Origin: CAZKEW01 sp964580435
GTDB lineage: Bacteria; Acidobacteriota; Aminicenantia; Aminicenantales; UBA8522
NCBI GenBank assembly: GCA_964580435.1
Contig: CAZOKP010000050.1
Location: forward strand, 1-19,596
DNA: 19,596 nt
Reading direction: 5' to 3'
The notes beneath the pieces were generated by a model. The model was not told the DNA's origin and ran no database searches. It saw only the letters and a program-made list of their open reading frames with translations. A program made the translations under genes and the position numbers. Shown here in pieces: positions 6,752-14,086 of this stretch; the stretch's first letter is position 1, and every line of letters starts with the position of its first letter.

Positions 6752-8479
6752 ATGAAGAAATATCTCCCCGCTTTCATCATATTTTTCATTGTTTTCTTCT
6801 GCTCCCTCTCGCTGCTCAAGGCGCAAGAAGAGCCGAAATACACAAACGACTCTTTTGCCAGGCTGAATTATATCAGCGGGAATGTCTACATCCAGAGGGG
6901 ACCCGACCTCGGGTTTGAAGAAGGCATCATCAACATGCCGGTCGAAGAGGGAGACAGGCTGGGCACGACAGACGGCCGGGCAGAGATTTATTTGGGCAAG
7001 AATAACTATCTCCGCCTGGACAACAACACCAAAGTCGATTTCCTGAATCTGCCTAAAAAAGGCTATGATCTTATCCGCCTCCGCGTCTTTTCGGGAAACA
7101 TTTATCTGAGCGTCAACCGCTTGGACAAGGAGAAATCCATCGAAATCCACACGGCCGATGCCTCATGTTATGTACTCGATAAGGGCCTCTACCGCATGGA
7201 TGTCAGCGAGAACAAGAAAACAGAGATCTTTGTCTTTCGCGGAGTCGTGGAAGCGGCCGGAGAAGCGGGATCTCAGCTCCTCAAGAGCGAACAGACCCTC
7301 GAAGTAGCCGAAGGCCGGTTCGACGCGCAGCCGCAGCGATTCTTGGCTGTTGCGGAAGACGGCTTCGACCGCTGGAGTGATTCCCGCGAGTCCTATCTTA
7401 GAGCCGAAATCGCTCAAAAGTATCTCCCCGAGGAGATGAGCGATTTTGAGGGCGAGCTTAGCGCAAACGGAGAATGGATCCATGTCCCGCCCTACGGCTG
7501 GGTTTGGAAGCCCGGAGGTGTTGATTCCAATTGGCGCCCCTATTACAACGGCTCATGGGTCTGGCTCACATTGGGCGGCTGGACATGGATTCCTTACGAG
7601 CCCTGGGGATGGGCGCCTTTCCACTACGGAAGATGGGGCTGGGGAGCCAGTTTAGGATGGTACTGGATTCCCTCCTCGATCTGGGGTCCCGCCTGGGTTG
7701 ACTGGTGGTGGGGCTATGACTACTGCGGCTGGGCTCCCTTGAGCTGGTGGGGGTATCCTGCCGTGATTATCGACGGAGTTTTTTATGGAAACTATTATGG
7801 TCCCTACTATCCCTACAATTCCAGAGCCCTGACAATGGTCCGCAAGGACCAGCTCAAGGCCAAAAATATTTCTGCTGTTGCTCTCGGCCCTGAATCTCTG
7901 AAAGGTTTAGATAAGATCCGCCTGTCCAGCGAGGCGCCGGCCCTTAAGCCTGCCTTGAAAAAAGTCTCCGTAAATGAGATGCAGGGAAACAAGGTCTTTC
8001 TCAAAAAAGAGCCTGGAGAAATGGCTGCCGCGGCTGAAAGAAACCTCAAGCCCGGCTCCATGAAGGGCCCGGAAAAAATCGCCCCGGCGCTGACAGGAGA
8101 GAAAGGCGGCCAGAAAGCTCAGGCTCCTGAGGAAAGGAAAATCCGGAGGACAGATACAATGCAGAGACAGAGTGGTTACGAATCCAGGAGCGCTGTCCGG
8201 AAAGATTCGTTCGGCTATCCTGCTTCCCCGGATATCAGTATCAAAAAATACTCCTATCAAAGGCCCGGATCCTCATCCGTCTCTATCCGGAATCAATTCT
8301 ACAAATACCTGCAGGGAGGCAGGACGTCGTCGAAGAGTTACTCCTCCGGAAAATCCATATCCAAGGGAAGCACGACCTCGTCCGGGTCGGCTGGAAAGGT
8401 TTCTTCTGGTTCGCGGAGCCCCTCTTCAGGGTCCCGGCCCCCCTCTTCAGGGTCGGGTGGCGTCAAGAAAAAGAATTAA
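6752..8479 (+). CDS. Secreted FecR-domain protein with Trp-rich YXWGXW/DUF6600-type region
   Basis: A 575-residue exported protein. Residues 1-24 form a signal peptide (MKKYLP, a Phe/Ile-rich core, cleavage probable at LKA-QEE). Residues about 36-190 resemble a FecR domain (LNYISGNVYIQRG, GDRLGTTDGRAEIYL, LRVFSGNIYLSV). Residues 242-334 are extraordinarily aromatic, with 22 Trp in about 93 residues and repeated PYGWVWKPG, GWTWIPYEPWGWAP and GRWGWG units, typical of the YXWGXW/DUF6600 group in Acidobacteria and Deltaproteobacteria. The C-terminal 240 residues are basic and end in a Ser/Gly low-complexity tail (SSGSRSPSSGSRPPSSGS) and KKKN. FecR domains in such proteins probably sense or bind cell-surface material rather than iron-siderophore; function is unproven. 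Shine-Dalgarno AAGGAG lies 7 bases before the ATG. It converges on the PBP gene, sharing TTAA as overlapping stops. Confidence 0.88.
   Translation: MKKYLPAFIIFFIVFFCSLSLLKAQEEPKYTNDSFARLNYISGNVYIQRGPDLGFEEGIINMPVEEGDRLGTTDGRAEIYLGKNNYLRLDNNTKVDFLNLPKKGYDLIRLRVFSGNIYLSVNRLDKEKSIEIHTADASCYVLDKGLYRMDVSENKKTEIFVFRGVVEAAGEAGSQLLKSEQTLEVAEGRFDAQPQRFLAVAEDGFDRWSDSRESYLRAEIAQKYLPEEMSDFEGELSANGEWIHVPPYGWVWKPGGVDSNWRPYYNGSWVWLTLGGWTWIPYEPWGWAPFHYGRWGWGASLGWYWIPSSIWGPAWVDWWWGYDYCGWAPLSWWGYPAVIIDGVFYGNYYGPYYPYNSRALTMVRKDQLKAKNISAVALGPESLKGLDKIRLSSEAPALKPALKKVSVNEMQGNKVFLKKEPGEMAAAAERNLKPGSMKGPEKIAPALTGEKGGQKAQAPEERKIRRTDTMQRQSGYESRSAVRKDSFGYPASPDISIKKYSYQRPGSSSVSIRNQFYKYLQGGRTSSKSYSSGKSISKGSTTSSGSAGKVSSGSRSPSSGSRPPSSGSGGVKKKN
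8419..8454 (+). repeat. 21-bp-period direct repeat in the 3' end of the FecR-domain gene
   Basis: CCCCTCTTCAGGGTC occurs at 8419-8433 and again at 8440-8454, one 21-base in-frame period apart, encoding the repeated PSSGSR-like units. It is a small tandem duplication in a low-complexity tail and a likely site of length variation. Confidence 0.6.
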
Positions 8480-10908
8480 TCGTGCTCTTCTGCGGCTTTC
8501 TCGGTGCCGTAATAGTCAAGAATCTTCAAATGATCCTGGGGTGAGCAATACCGGGAGGGTTCTTCTGTCCCGGTGATAAAAGCCTCCCTGATCGGCCACA
8601 GGCAGACCGGGGTTGCCAGGAGTCCTGTTTTCCTATCGATCTCCAGGAAACCAATATTGGCGGGAACTTCAAAATCTTCAAAAAATGGCTCTCTGCCTTC
8701 CGCAGCGGCCTTCTTTTCTTCGTCCTCGATGATCTTTTTAAAGAACTGAATCCAGGCAGGAAGCGCCGCCACAGCCCCCGACTGTTTGTTGCCAATCGTC
8801 ACTTTCTCATCATTGCCGACCCAGACTCCCGCGCAGAGGGAAGGCGTGAATCCGACGAACCAGGCATCCGTAAACTTGCTCGTGGTGCCCGTTTTCCCGG
8901 CTAGAGGGATCCCCAAAGAGCTTGCGGCTTGGCCTGTCCCCCTCAGGATGACACCCTGAAGCGCAGAAGTCATGAGATAGGCGATCTGGGGCGATATCAC
9001 GTCTTCTGCCTCGACCTTGGCTTCCTCAAGGACATTGCCCTCCCGATCCTCGATCCTCGAAATGAAATAGGGCTTAATCCTGACGCCCTTGTTAGGGAAG
9101 GCCGTGTAAGCTGAAACTAGCTCGAGCAGGCTGACTTCGAAGGTCCCCAGGGAAAGCGAAAGATAGGGATATATCGTCGACGTGATTCCAAATCTCCGGC
9201 AGTACTCAACTCCAACCTGGGGTGAGATATAATCCAGGAGTTTGGCCGTGACGACGTTCCGGGATTCCTCTATTCCTGTGCGGAGCGTCACAGCCCCTTT
9301 GTACTTGCCATCATAATTCTTCGGAGACCAGGGTTCGCCTCGCCATTTGTCGATGAATTCAACCGGCTCATCCTGGATAATGGTGGCCAGAGTGAACCGA
9401 TTCTCTAGTGCGGCCGTGTAAATAATGGGCTTGATCGCCGATCCCGCCTGTCTCTGAGCTTGTGTGGCCCGGTTCCATTCGCTCCGGCGGAAAGAGTACC
9501 CGCCGACCATGGCTTTGACCTGGCCAGAGTGGGGGTCGACGGCCAGGAAGGCGCCTTCAAGCAGGGGTTCCTGGTCCAAAGAAACAAGGATCTCCTTTTT
9601 TCCTTCATCTATGGCCTTGACTTTAACCTGGATGATATCCCCTCTCTCGATCAGCTTTTCCAGGTTATTCGTCTTCGTCCAGGCGATGTCTTTGTTCGTC
9701 ATCCTGGCAGTGGACCTCTTCACCTTGACCGTCGCTTCGTTCCGGTCTACTGAAAGGACAATGGCATCCGTCACCTCATTCTCTTCCACGGAGGAAGTGA
9801 CCCAGCCGTCGAGCCAGGCGTCCTCGATTTTTTCCTTCCCTTCCTTGAGCAAGTTTTTCTTGTCCCTGCGCCACCCCTTTTCCTTGTCCATTTCTCGAAG
9901 CCGCGCCAGCAGCGAGTCTTCGGCATATTTTTGCAGCGTCGGGTTCAGGGTCGTATAGACCTTCAACCCTCCCCGATAGAGCACCTCACTGCCGTAGTTT
10001 TTCTCGATATATTTTCTGACTTCCTCGAAAAAGTAAGCGGCGAAATCCGGCGTTCCCCTCTTCCAGGGGAGTACGTTCATGGGCTTGTTCGTGGCTTCCT
10101 CGCCCTGTTCTTTGGTGATGTACCCCAGCTCGACCATGCGGCTGATCACGTGGTTACGCCGCCGCAAGGTCACCTCGGGATTCGTGTAAGGAGAATAAAT
10201 GGACGGCCCTCGGAATATGCCGGCGATGACCGCGGCTTCTTCCAGGGTCAGGTCCGTCACGCTCTTGCCGAAAAAGAAATTCGAGGCCGCCTCCACACCG
10301 TAGACGCCGTGGCCGAGATAAAACTGGTTGCAGTACATCTCCATGATTTTGTCTTTGGAGTAGTTCTTTTCGATCTGAACGGAAAGATACATTTCTTTGA
10401 GCTTCCGTCCGATGGTCTGCTGGGGATAGAGGAAAAGGAGCCTGGCCAGCTGCTGGGTGATCGTGCTCCCCCCCTCGGGTCTCCGGAGAAGCCTCCCGGT
10501 CCGGATATTCTCCTTGACCGCCCTCAGGATTCCCAGAAAATCGACCCCCCGATGATTGTAGAAGCGCGCGTCTTCGGTAGCAATAATGGCCTTTTTCAGG
10601 ACATCGGGGATCTTTTCGTAACGGACCTCGATTCTTCTTTCAATGGCAAAATCTTTGATGACCTTGCCTTCGTCTGAGTGAACGGACGTGATGACGTTAG
10701 GCACAAAAGTCTCGAGCTCTGATACGGAAGGAAGATTTTGCTTCACCGCCCTGTAGGCGCCGAAGATAGCCCCGAGCAACGCGGCGGAGAAAAGGATAAG
10801 AATGAGGAAAAGGGTTTTAAGTAACTTTTTCCGCTCGAAGCTCTTGATTTTAACCGTCAGGAAAGGCTTTTTGCTCCCGCTCGTCCGGTTATTTTTTGGG
10901 GTCGTCAT
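8476..10908 (-). CDS. mrcA: Class A penicillin-binding protein (bifunctional transglycosylase/transpeptidase, PBP1A type)
   Basis: An 810-residue peptidoglycan synthase. A basic cytoplasmic tail is followed by one membrane anchor (about residues 32-52). The GT51 glycosyltransferase domain has catalytic E112 in EDARFYNHRGVD, then GGSTITQQLARLLFL, RKLKEMYLSVQIE and YCNQFYLGHGVYGVEAA. An OB-like insert (about 370-450) precedes the transpeptidase domain with active-site S490 and K493 (SAIK), S549-R-N551 (SXN) and KTG at 672-674. All catalytic motifs are intact and length is normal. Start ATG 10908 lies 40 bases after tmk and has no Shine-Dalgarno, but a promoter-like sequence is positioned for a leaderless transcript. 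It converges on the FecR-domain gene with a 4-base stop overlap, leaving no room for a terminator between them. The mrcA/ponA name follows family usage. Confidence 0.95.
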   Translation of the reverse strand: MTTPKNNRTSGSKKPFLTVKIKSFERKKLLKTLFLILILFSAALLGAIFGAYRAVKQNLPSVSELETFVPNVITSVHSDEGKVIKDFAIERRIEVRYEKIPDVLKKAIIATEDARFYNHRGVDFLGILRAVKENIRTGRLLRRPEGGSTITQQLARLLFLYPQQTIGRKLKEMYLSVQIEKNYSKDKIMEMYCNQFYLGHGVYGVEAASNFFFGKSVTDLTLEEAAVIAGIFRGPSIYSPYTNPEVTLRRRNHVISRMVELGYITKEQGEEATNKPMNVLPWKRGTPDFAAYFFEEVRKYIEKNYGSEVLYRGGLKVYTTLNPTLQKYAEDSLLARLREMDKEKGWRRDKKNLLKEGKEKIEDAWLDGWVTSSVEENEVTDAIVLSVDRNEATVKVKRSTARMTNKDIAWTKTNNLEKLIERGDIIQVKVKAIDEGKKEILVSLDQEPLLEGAFLAVDPHSGQVKAMVGGYSFRRSEWNRATQAQRQAGSAIKPIIYTAALENRFTLATIIQDEPVEFIDKWRGEPWSPKNYDGKYKGAVTLRTGIEESRNVVTAKLLDYISPQVGVEYCRRFGITSTIYPYLSLSLGTFEVSLLELVSAYTAFPNKGVRIKPYFISRIEDREGNVLEEAKVEAEDVISPQIAYLMTSALQGVILRGTGQAASSLGIPLAGKTGTTSKFTDAWFVGFTPSLCAGVWVGNDEKVTIGNKQSGAVAALPAWIQFFKKIIEDEEKKAAAEGREPFFEDFEVPANIGFLEIDRKTGLLATPVCLWPIREAFITGTEEPSRYCSPQDHLKILDYYGTEKAAEEHD

Positions 10909-10916
10909 GGAATTTT

Positions 10917-10946
10917 AATATAACAAAAGCAGGGCAAAAAAGCCAA
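10917..10946 (-). promoter_or_regulatory. Putative sigma-70 promoter of the PBP gene, leaderless spacing
   Basis: On the minus strand, TTGGCT (10941-10946) and TATATT (10917-10922) are separated by 18 bases. Only 8 bases lie between the -10 box and the ATG, so transcription would begin at or within about 2 bases of the start codon. This fits the absence of a Shine-Dalgarno. It overlaps the end of tmk's spacer. Confidence 0.4.
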
Positions 10947-10948
10947 GC

Positions 10949-11554
10949 TCAGCGATTCAAAAGCCGCAGGACCGCGGCAAGGATTTCAGCGCTGATATCC
11001 TTCCTGGGCCGCGAGGCGTCGATGTGGATGAATTTCCTGCCTCGAATGCCCTTGAAGATCTTCCCGACTTTGACGAGATAACCTTCTCTTTCGAAAAGGA
11101 GGTCCTTTTTTTTCCTTTTGTGAATACGGGCCAAGCCTTTTCCGGCGTCAATATCCAGGATAAAGACCAGGTTCGGCTTAACCGCGAATTTCTCGTTCAG
11201 CCTCTGGATCCGGGAGGGGTTAATTCCCTTGGCTCCCTGGTACGCGATGGTGGAGAAATAATAGCGGTCCAGGATGACCACTTTCTTCCGGGAGAGGGCC
11301 GGTTTGAGATTTTCCTCGACGTTTTCTTCCCTGTCTCTGATAAAAAGAGCGAGCTCTTCTTCAGGCGAGAGGGAATCTGGCCGTTTGGCCAGCTTCTTGA
11401 TCTCGAGGCCCCATTTTCCCCGGGTCGGCTCGCGGGAAGTGACGGCATTATACCCCAGGGATTTGAGCTTCCGGAGAAGAATCCGGGCTTGAGTGGACTT
11501 GCCCGCCCCGTCTATGCCTTCAATAACAATCAGGAGTCCTTTTTTCAAGCCCAT
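10949..11554 (-). CDS. tmk: Thymidylate (dTMP) kinase
   Basis: Phosphorylates dTMP to dTDP with ATP for dTTP synthesis. The 201-residue product from ATG 11554 opens with the P-loop IEGIDGAGKST (residues 11-21), followed by the SREPTRG segment (TREP motif), the DRYYFSTIAYQG motif that binds dTMP, and a lysine/arginine-rich lid (HKRKKKD). The frame stays open upstream to an ATG at 11620, and a TTG at 11569 has GAGG seven bases before it. A promoter whose -10 box is at 11571-11576 would place transcription start downstream of both, favouring 11554, which also gives the family's usual N-terminus. The gene is 40 bases upstream of the PBP gene, same strand, and divergent from the HtrA gene. Confidence 0.92.
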   Translation of the reverse strand: MGLKKGLLIVIEGIDGAGKSTQARILLRKLKSLGYNAVTSREPTRGKWGLEIKKLAKRPDSLSPEEELALFIRDREENVEENLKPALSRKKVVILDRYYFSTIAYQGAKGINPSRIQRLNEKFAVKPNLVFILDIDAGKGLARIHKRKKKDLLFEREGYLVKVGKIFKGIRGRKFIHIDASRPRKDISAEILAAVLRLLNR

Positions 11555-11570
11555 TTTTCGGACGGACAAG

Positions 11571-11599
11571 ATGATACCTCGAGAACGATTTTTTGGCAA
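11571..11599 (-). promoter_or_regulatory. Putative sigma-70 promoter of tmk
   Basis: On the minus strand, TTGCCA (11594-11599), a 17-base spacer and TATCAT (11571-11576), each box matching consensus in five of six positions. Transcription would start near 11564, giving a leader of about 10 bases before ATG 11554 with no Shine-Dalgarno. Confidence 0.55.
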
Positions 11600-11675
11600 C
11601 TTTTCGGCGCAACCCGACATTCTATATCTTTGTGCAAGTTTTCGCGTCTCCAGGCCAGCTCCGGAGGCGGAAAAT

Positions 11676-11704
11676 TTGAATTTTTCCCCCGAGTATGATA
11701 TTTT
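11676..11704 (+). promoter_or_regulatory. Possible sigma-70 promoter of the HtrA gene
   Basis: TTGAAT (11676-11681), 17-base spacer, TATTTT (11699-11704). It lies 27 bases before ATG 11732, with an AGGAGG ribosome site (11718-11723) between, 8 bases before the start. Box matches are moderate, and an alternative stress-sigma promoter cannot be excluded. Confidence 0.35.
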
Positions 11705-11731
11705 GATGTTTAATCTCAGGAGGCTGGGAAT

Positions 11732-13240
11732 ATGAAAAAATATATCTGGATAGCTGTCATCAGTTTCTTCTTGGGAATTCTTGCTGCGGGCTACGTTTTT
11801 GTCTATCTCCCCGAAAAAAATGCTCCCGAAGCGAGCGCTTCCGATAAGATCGTCTCATCCTTCACTCCCTCTCTCTATGCCGCCCCGGCCGGCACGTCTC
11901 CGGAAGTTAACCCGGGGTTGGATTTCGTCAGCATTGCCGAGAAGGTCGGACCGGCCGTGGTGAAGATCGAAGCCGAAAAGGTGGAAAAAGTCAGAGGGTT
12001 CGGGCCTGATCAGCAGTTTCCCTTCGAAGATTTCTGGGACCGATTCTTCGGCCAGCCTCGGCAACGAGAGCAAGAGCAGCGGACGTTTGCCCAGGGAACC
12101 GGGTTTTTTCTCAGCGAAGACGGTTATCTTCTGACGAATAATCACATCGCCGAGAATGCCGTCAAGATCAGGGTGACTGCACTTCAAGGAAATGACTATA
12201 TCGCCAAGGTCGTCGGCGCCGACCCCAGGTCGGACCTGGCTCTTCTAAAGGTCGAAGCAAAAAACGTTCCGTTTGCCGACCTCGGCGACTCCAATCTTTT
12301 GAAAGTCGGCGAATGGGTCCTGGCCATCGGCAATCCCTTCGGGCTGGAGAACACGGTGACAGCGGGCATCGTCAGCGCCAAAGGGAGACAGCTTGGGACC
12401 GGCGGCAATGTGCCGGAGTACCAAGATTTCATCCAGACGGATGCCGCCATCAACCGGGGGAACAGCGGCGGGCCGTTGGTCGACATGAAGGGCGAGGTGA
12501 TCGGGATAACGAGCAACATCTTTACTCCGACCGGCGGAAATATCGGACTTGGGTTCGCCATTCCCTCGAGCCTGGCCCAGAAAGTGGTTACCCAGCTTAA
12601 AGAGAAAGGACGCGTGATCCGCGGCAAAATCGGGGTGACCATCCTCCCAATCAGCGCCGATGAGAAAGACGCTTTTAAGCTCAAGGATAAGAACGGTGCC
12701 CTGGTCAACACGGTTGAGCAAGGCGGCCCGGCCGACAAAGCCGGAATCAGGCAATACGATGTCATCGTCGAGGTCAACGGCCAGAAAATCAAGGACCCCA
12801 CGGACCTGAAGTTCAAGGTCTCCGACATCGAGCCCGGCAAGAAGGTCGATATCAAGGTGATCCGGGACGGGAAAGAGATGACTTTCACAGTCACGGTGGA
12901 AGAGTTAGACGCCGCGGAAGCGAAAGTGAAAACCGAAGGCTCCGATAAGGACCTGGGCTTTACCGTCCGCGAGCTGACGCCTTCTTTGGCAAGAAGATAC
13001 GGCTTCCAAACTCAAGAGGGACTGATCATCACCCAGGTGAAAGCCTACAGCGAAGCCGAGAGAAAAGGGCTGAACGTCGGAGACATCATCCTCGAAGTCA
13101 ACCGGAAAAAGGTGACGACCGTTGACGATCTGGAGAGGATCCTGAAGAAAGTCGAATCCGGCCAGGCGGTCGTTTTTCTCATCCGCAGAGAGACCGACGG
13201 CGAATCTGCTGAGAGCATCGTCACCCTGAGAGTCCCGTAG
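11732..13240 (+). CDS. degP: HtrA/DegP-family periplasmic serine protease (Do-like)
   Basis: A 502-residue envelope protease/chaperone that degrades misfolded exported proteins. An N-terminal hydrophobic segment (about residues 5-25) with no clear signal-peptidase site suggests a membrane anchor, although cleavage near the later APA segment is possible. The trypsin-like domain carries the full triad H138 (TNNHIA), D168 (RSDLALL) and S245 (GNSGGPLV). Two PDZ domains follow: about 300-395 (GALVNTVEQGGPADKAGI) and about 410-500 (GLIITQVKAYSEAERKGL), the usual DegP/DegQ layout. A strong Shine-Dalgarno precedes the ATG. The stop TAG directly abuts the ATG of the next gene, so the DapF-like protein is probably translated by coupling. 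DegP, DegQ or MucD cannot be distinguished; the symbol is nominal. Confidence 0.93.
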   Translation: MKKYIWIAVISFFLGILAAGYVFVYLPEKNAPEASASDKIVSSFTPSLYAAPAGTSPEVNPGLDFVSIAEKVGPAVVKIEAEKVEKVRGFGPDQQFPFEDFWDRFFGQPRQREQEQRTFAQGTGFFLSEDGYLLTNNHIAENAVKIRVTALQGNDYIAKVVGADPRSDLALLKVEAKNVPFADLGDSNLLKVGEWVLAIGNPFGLENTVTAGIVSAKGRQLGTGGNVPEYQDFIQTDAAINRGNSGGPLVDMKGEVIGITSNIFTPTGGNIGLGFAIPSSLAQKVVTQLKEKGRVIRGKIGVTILPISADEKDAFKLKDKNGALVNTVEQGGPADKAGIRQYDVIVEVNGQKIKDPTDLKFKVSDIEPGKKVDIKVIRDGKEMTFTVTVEELDAAEAKVKTEGSDKDLGFTVRELTPSLARRYGFQTQEGLIITQVKAYSEAERKGLNVGDIILEVNRKKVTTVDDLERILKKVESGQAVVFLIRRETDGESAESIVTLRVP

Positions 13241-14086
13241 ATGAGGTTCACGAAGGTCCACTCTCTGGGCAATGACTTCCTGGTCGTTGACTCCGATGAG
13301 AGTGGAAACATCGCGGACCTCTCCGCATTCGCGAAACACCTCTGCGACCGCAACACCGGAGTGGGCGCCGACGGCCTGCTTCTCATCTCCATCAAGGATA
13401 AACCCAACGGACTCGTCGGTTTCCGCATCTTCAACGCCGACGGCTCCGAGCCGGAAATTTCGGGAAACGGGCTGAGGTGCGCCGCGGCGCACCTCTTCTA
13501 CAAGAAAAGGATCGAACCGCCATCCGTCACATTCCTCACCAGCACCGGAGAAAGAGAGTGCAGCCTCCTCAAAGAAAAGAATAATCTCTTCGAGATCAGG
13601 ATCGACATGGGAGTGCCGAAGCTCACTTCGAAGGATATCCCTTTTGATGACGGCGCTTTTCACGAAAGAATTATCGATTATCCCCTTTCCATCAACCGGA
13701 AGATCTATCGCATCACGGTCGTCTCCCTGGGCAATCCTCACTGCGCCGTCTTCGTCGATCACTTTCCCGCGCGGATCGAGTGGCATCAGATCGGGAGAGA
13801 GATCGAATGCCACCCCTTTTTTCCCAACCGAATCAACACAGAATTTATCCGAGTGCACAACCGCCAGCAAATCGACGTGCTCTTCTGGGAAAGAGGAGTC
13901 GGCGAAACGCTTTCCTCAGGGAGCGGGTCTTCAGCGGCGGCCGTCGCTTCCATCCTAAAAAATCTGACGGACAAAAAGGTCGTCGTCAGGACGAGCATGG
14001 GGAGAGTTGTCGTTGAGTGGGAAGAGGAAAAAGTCTATCAGTCAGGGCCGGCTGAGGTTGTTTTCGAAGGCTCCCTTCTATCTTAA
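13241..14086 (+). CDS. dapF: Diaminopimelate epimerase homologue with both catalytic cysteines replaced by serine
   Basis: A 281-residue member of the DapF fold, whose canonical enzymes convert LL- to meso-diaminopimelate for lysine and peptidoglycan synthesis using two cysteines as acid and base. Family motifs are clear: FTKVHSLGNDFLVVD, GVGADGLL, FNADGSEPEISGNGLRC, SLGNPHCAVFV and FWERGVGETLSSGSGS. In H. influenzae DapF the catalytic cysteines lie in QCGNG (Cys73) and ETQACGSG (Cys217). Here those positions are S74 (TCG codon, 13460-13462) and S226 (TCA, 13916-13918). C80 in GLRC is a different, non-catalytic cysteine. Both changes need two-base substitutions, so sequencing error is unlikely. 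The ATG abuts the HtrA stop (TAGATG), with no separate Shine-Dalgarno, and the stop overlaps that of thiL. It may be a true variant DapF, or an epimerase or dehydratase of other substrate. Confidence 0.85.
   Translation: MRFTKVHSLGNDFLVVDSDESGNIADLSAFAKHLCDRNTGVGADGLLLISIKDKPNGLVGFRIFNADGSEPEISGNGLRCAAAHLFYKKRIEPPSVTFLTSTGERECSLLKEKNNLFEIRIDMGVPKLTSKDIPFDDGAFHERIIDYPLSINRKIYRITVVSLGNPHCAVFVDHFPARIEWHQIGREIECHPFFPNRINTEFIRVHNRQQIDVLFWERGVGETLSSGSGSSAAAVASILKNLTDKKVVVRTSMGRVVVEWEEEKVYQSGPAEVVFEGSLLS

Noticed and set aside
12905..13870. 321-codon minus-strand open frame across the htrA/dapF junction
   Set aside because: Spans two well-supported genes on the other strand and shows no domain or ribosome site.
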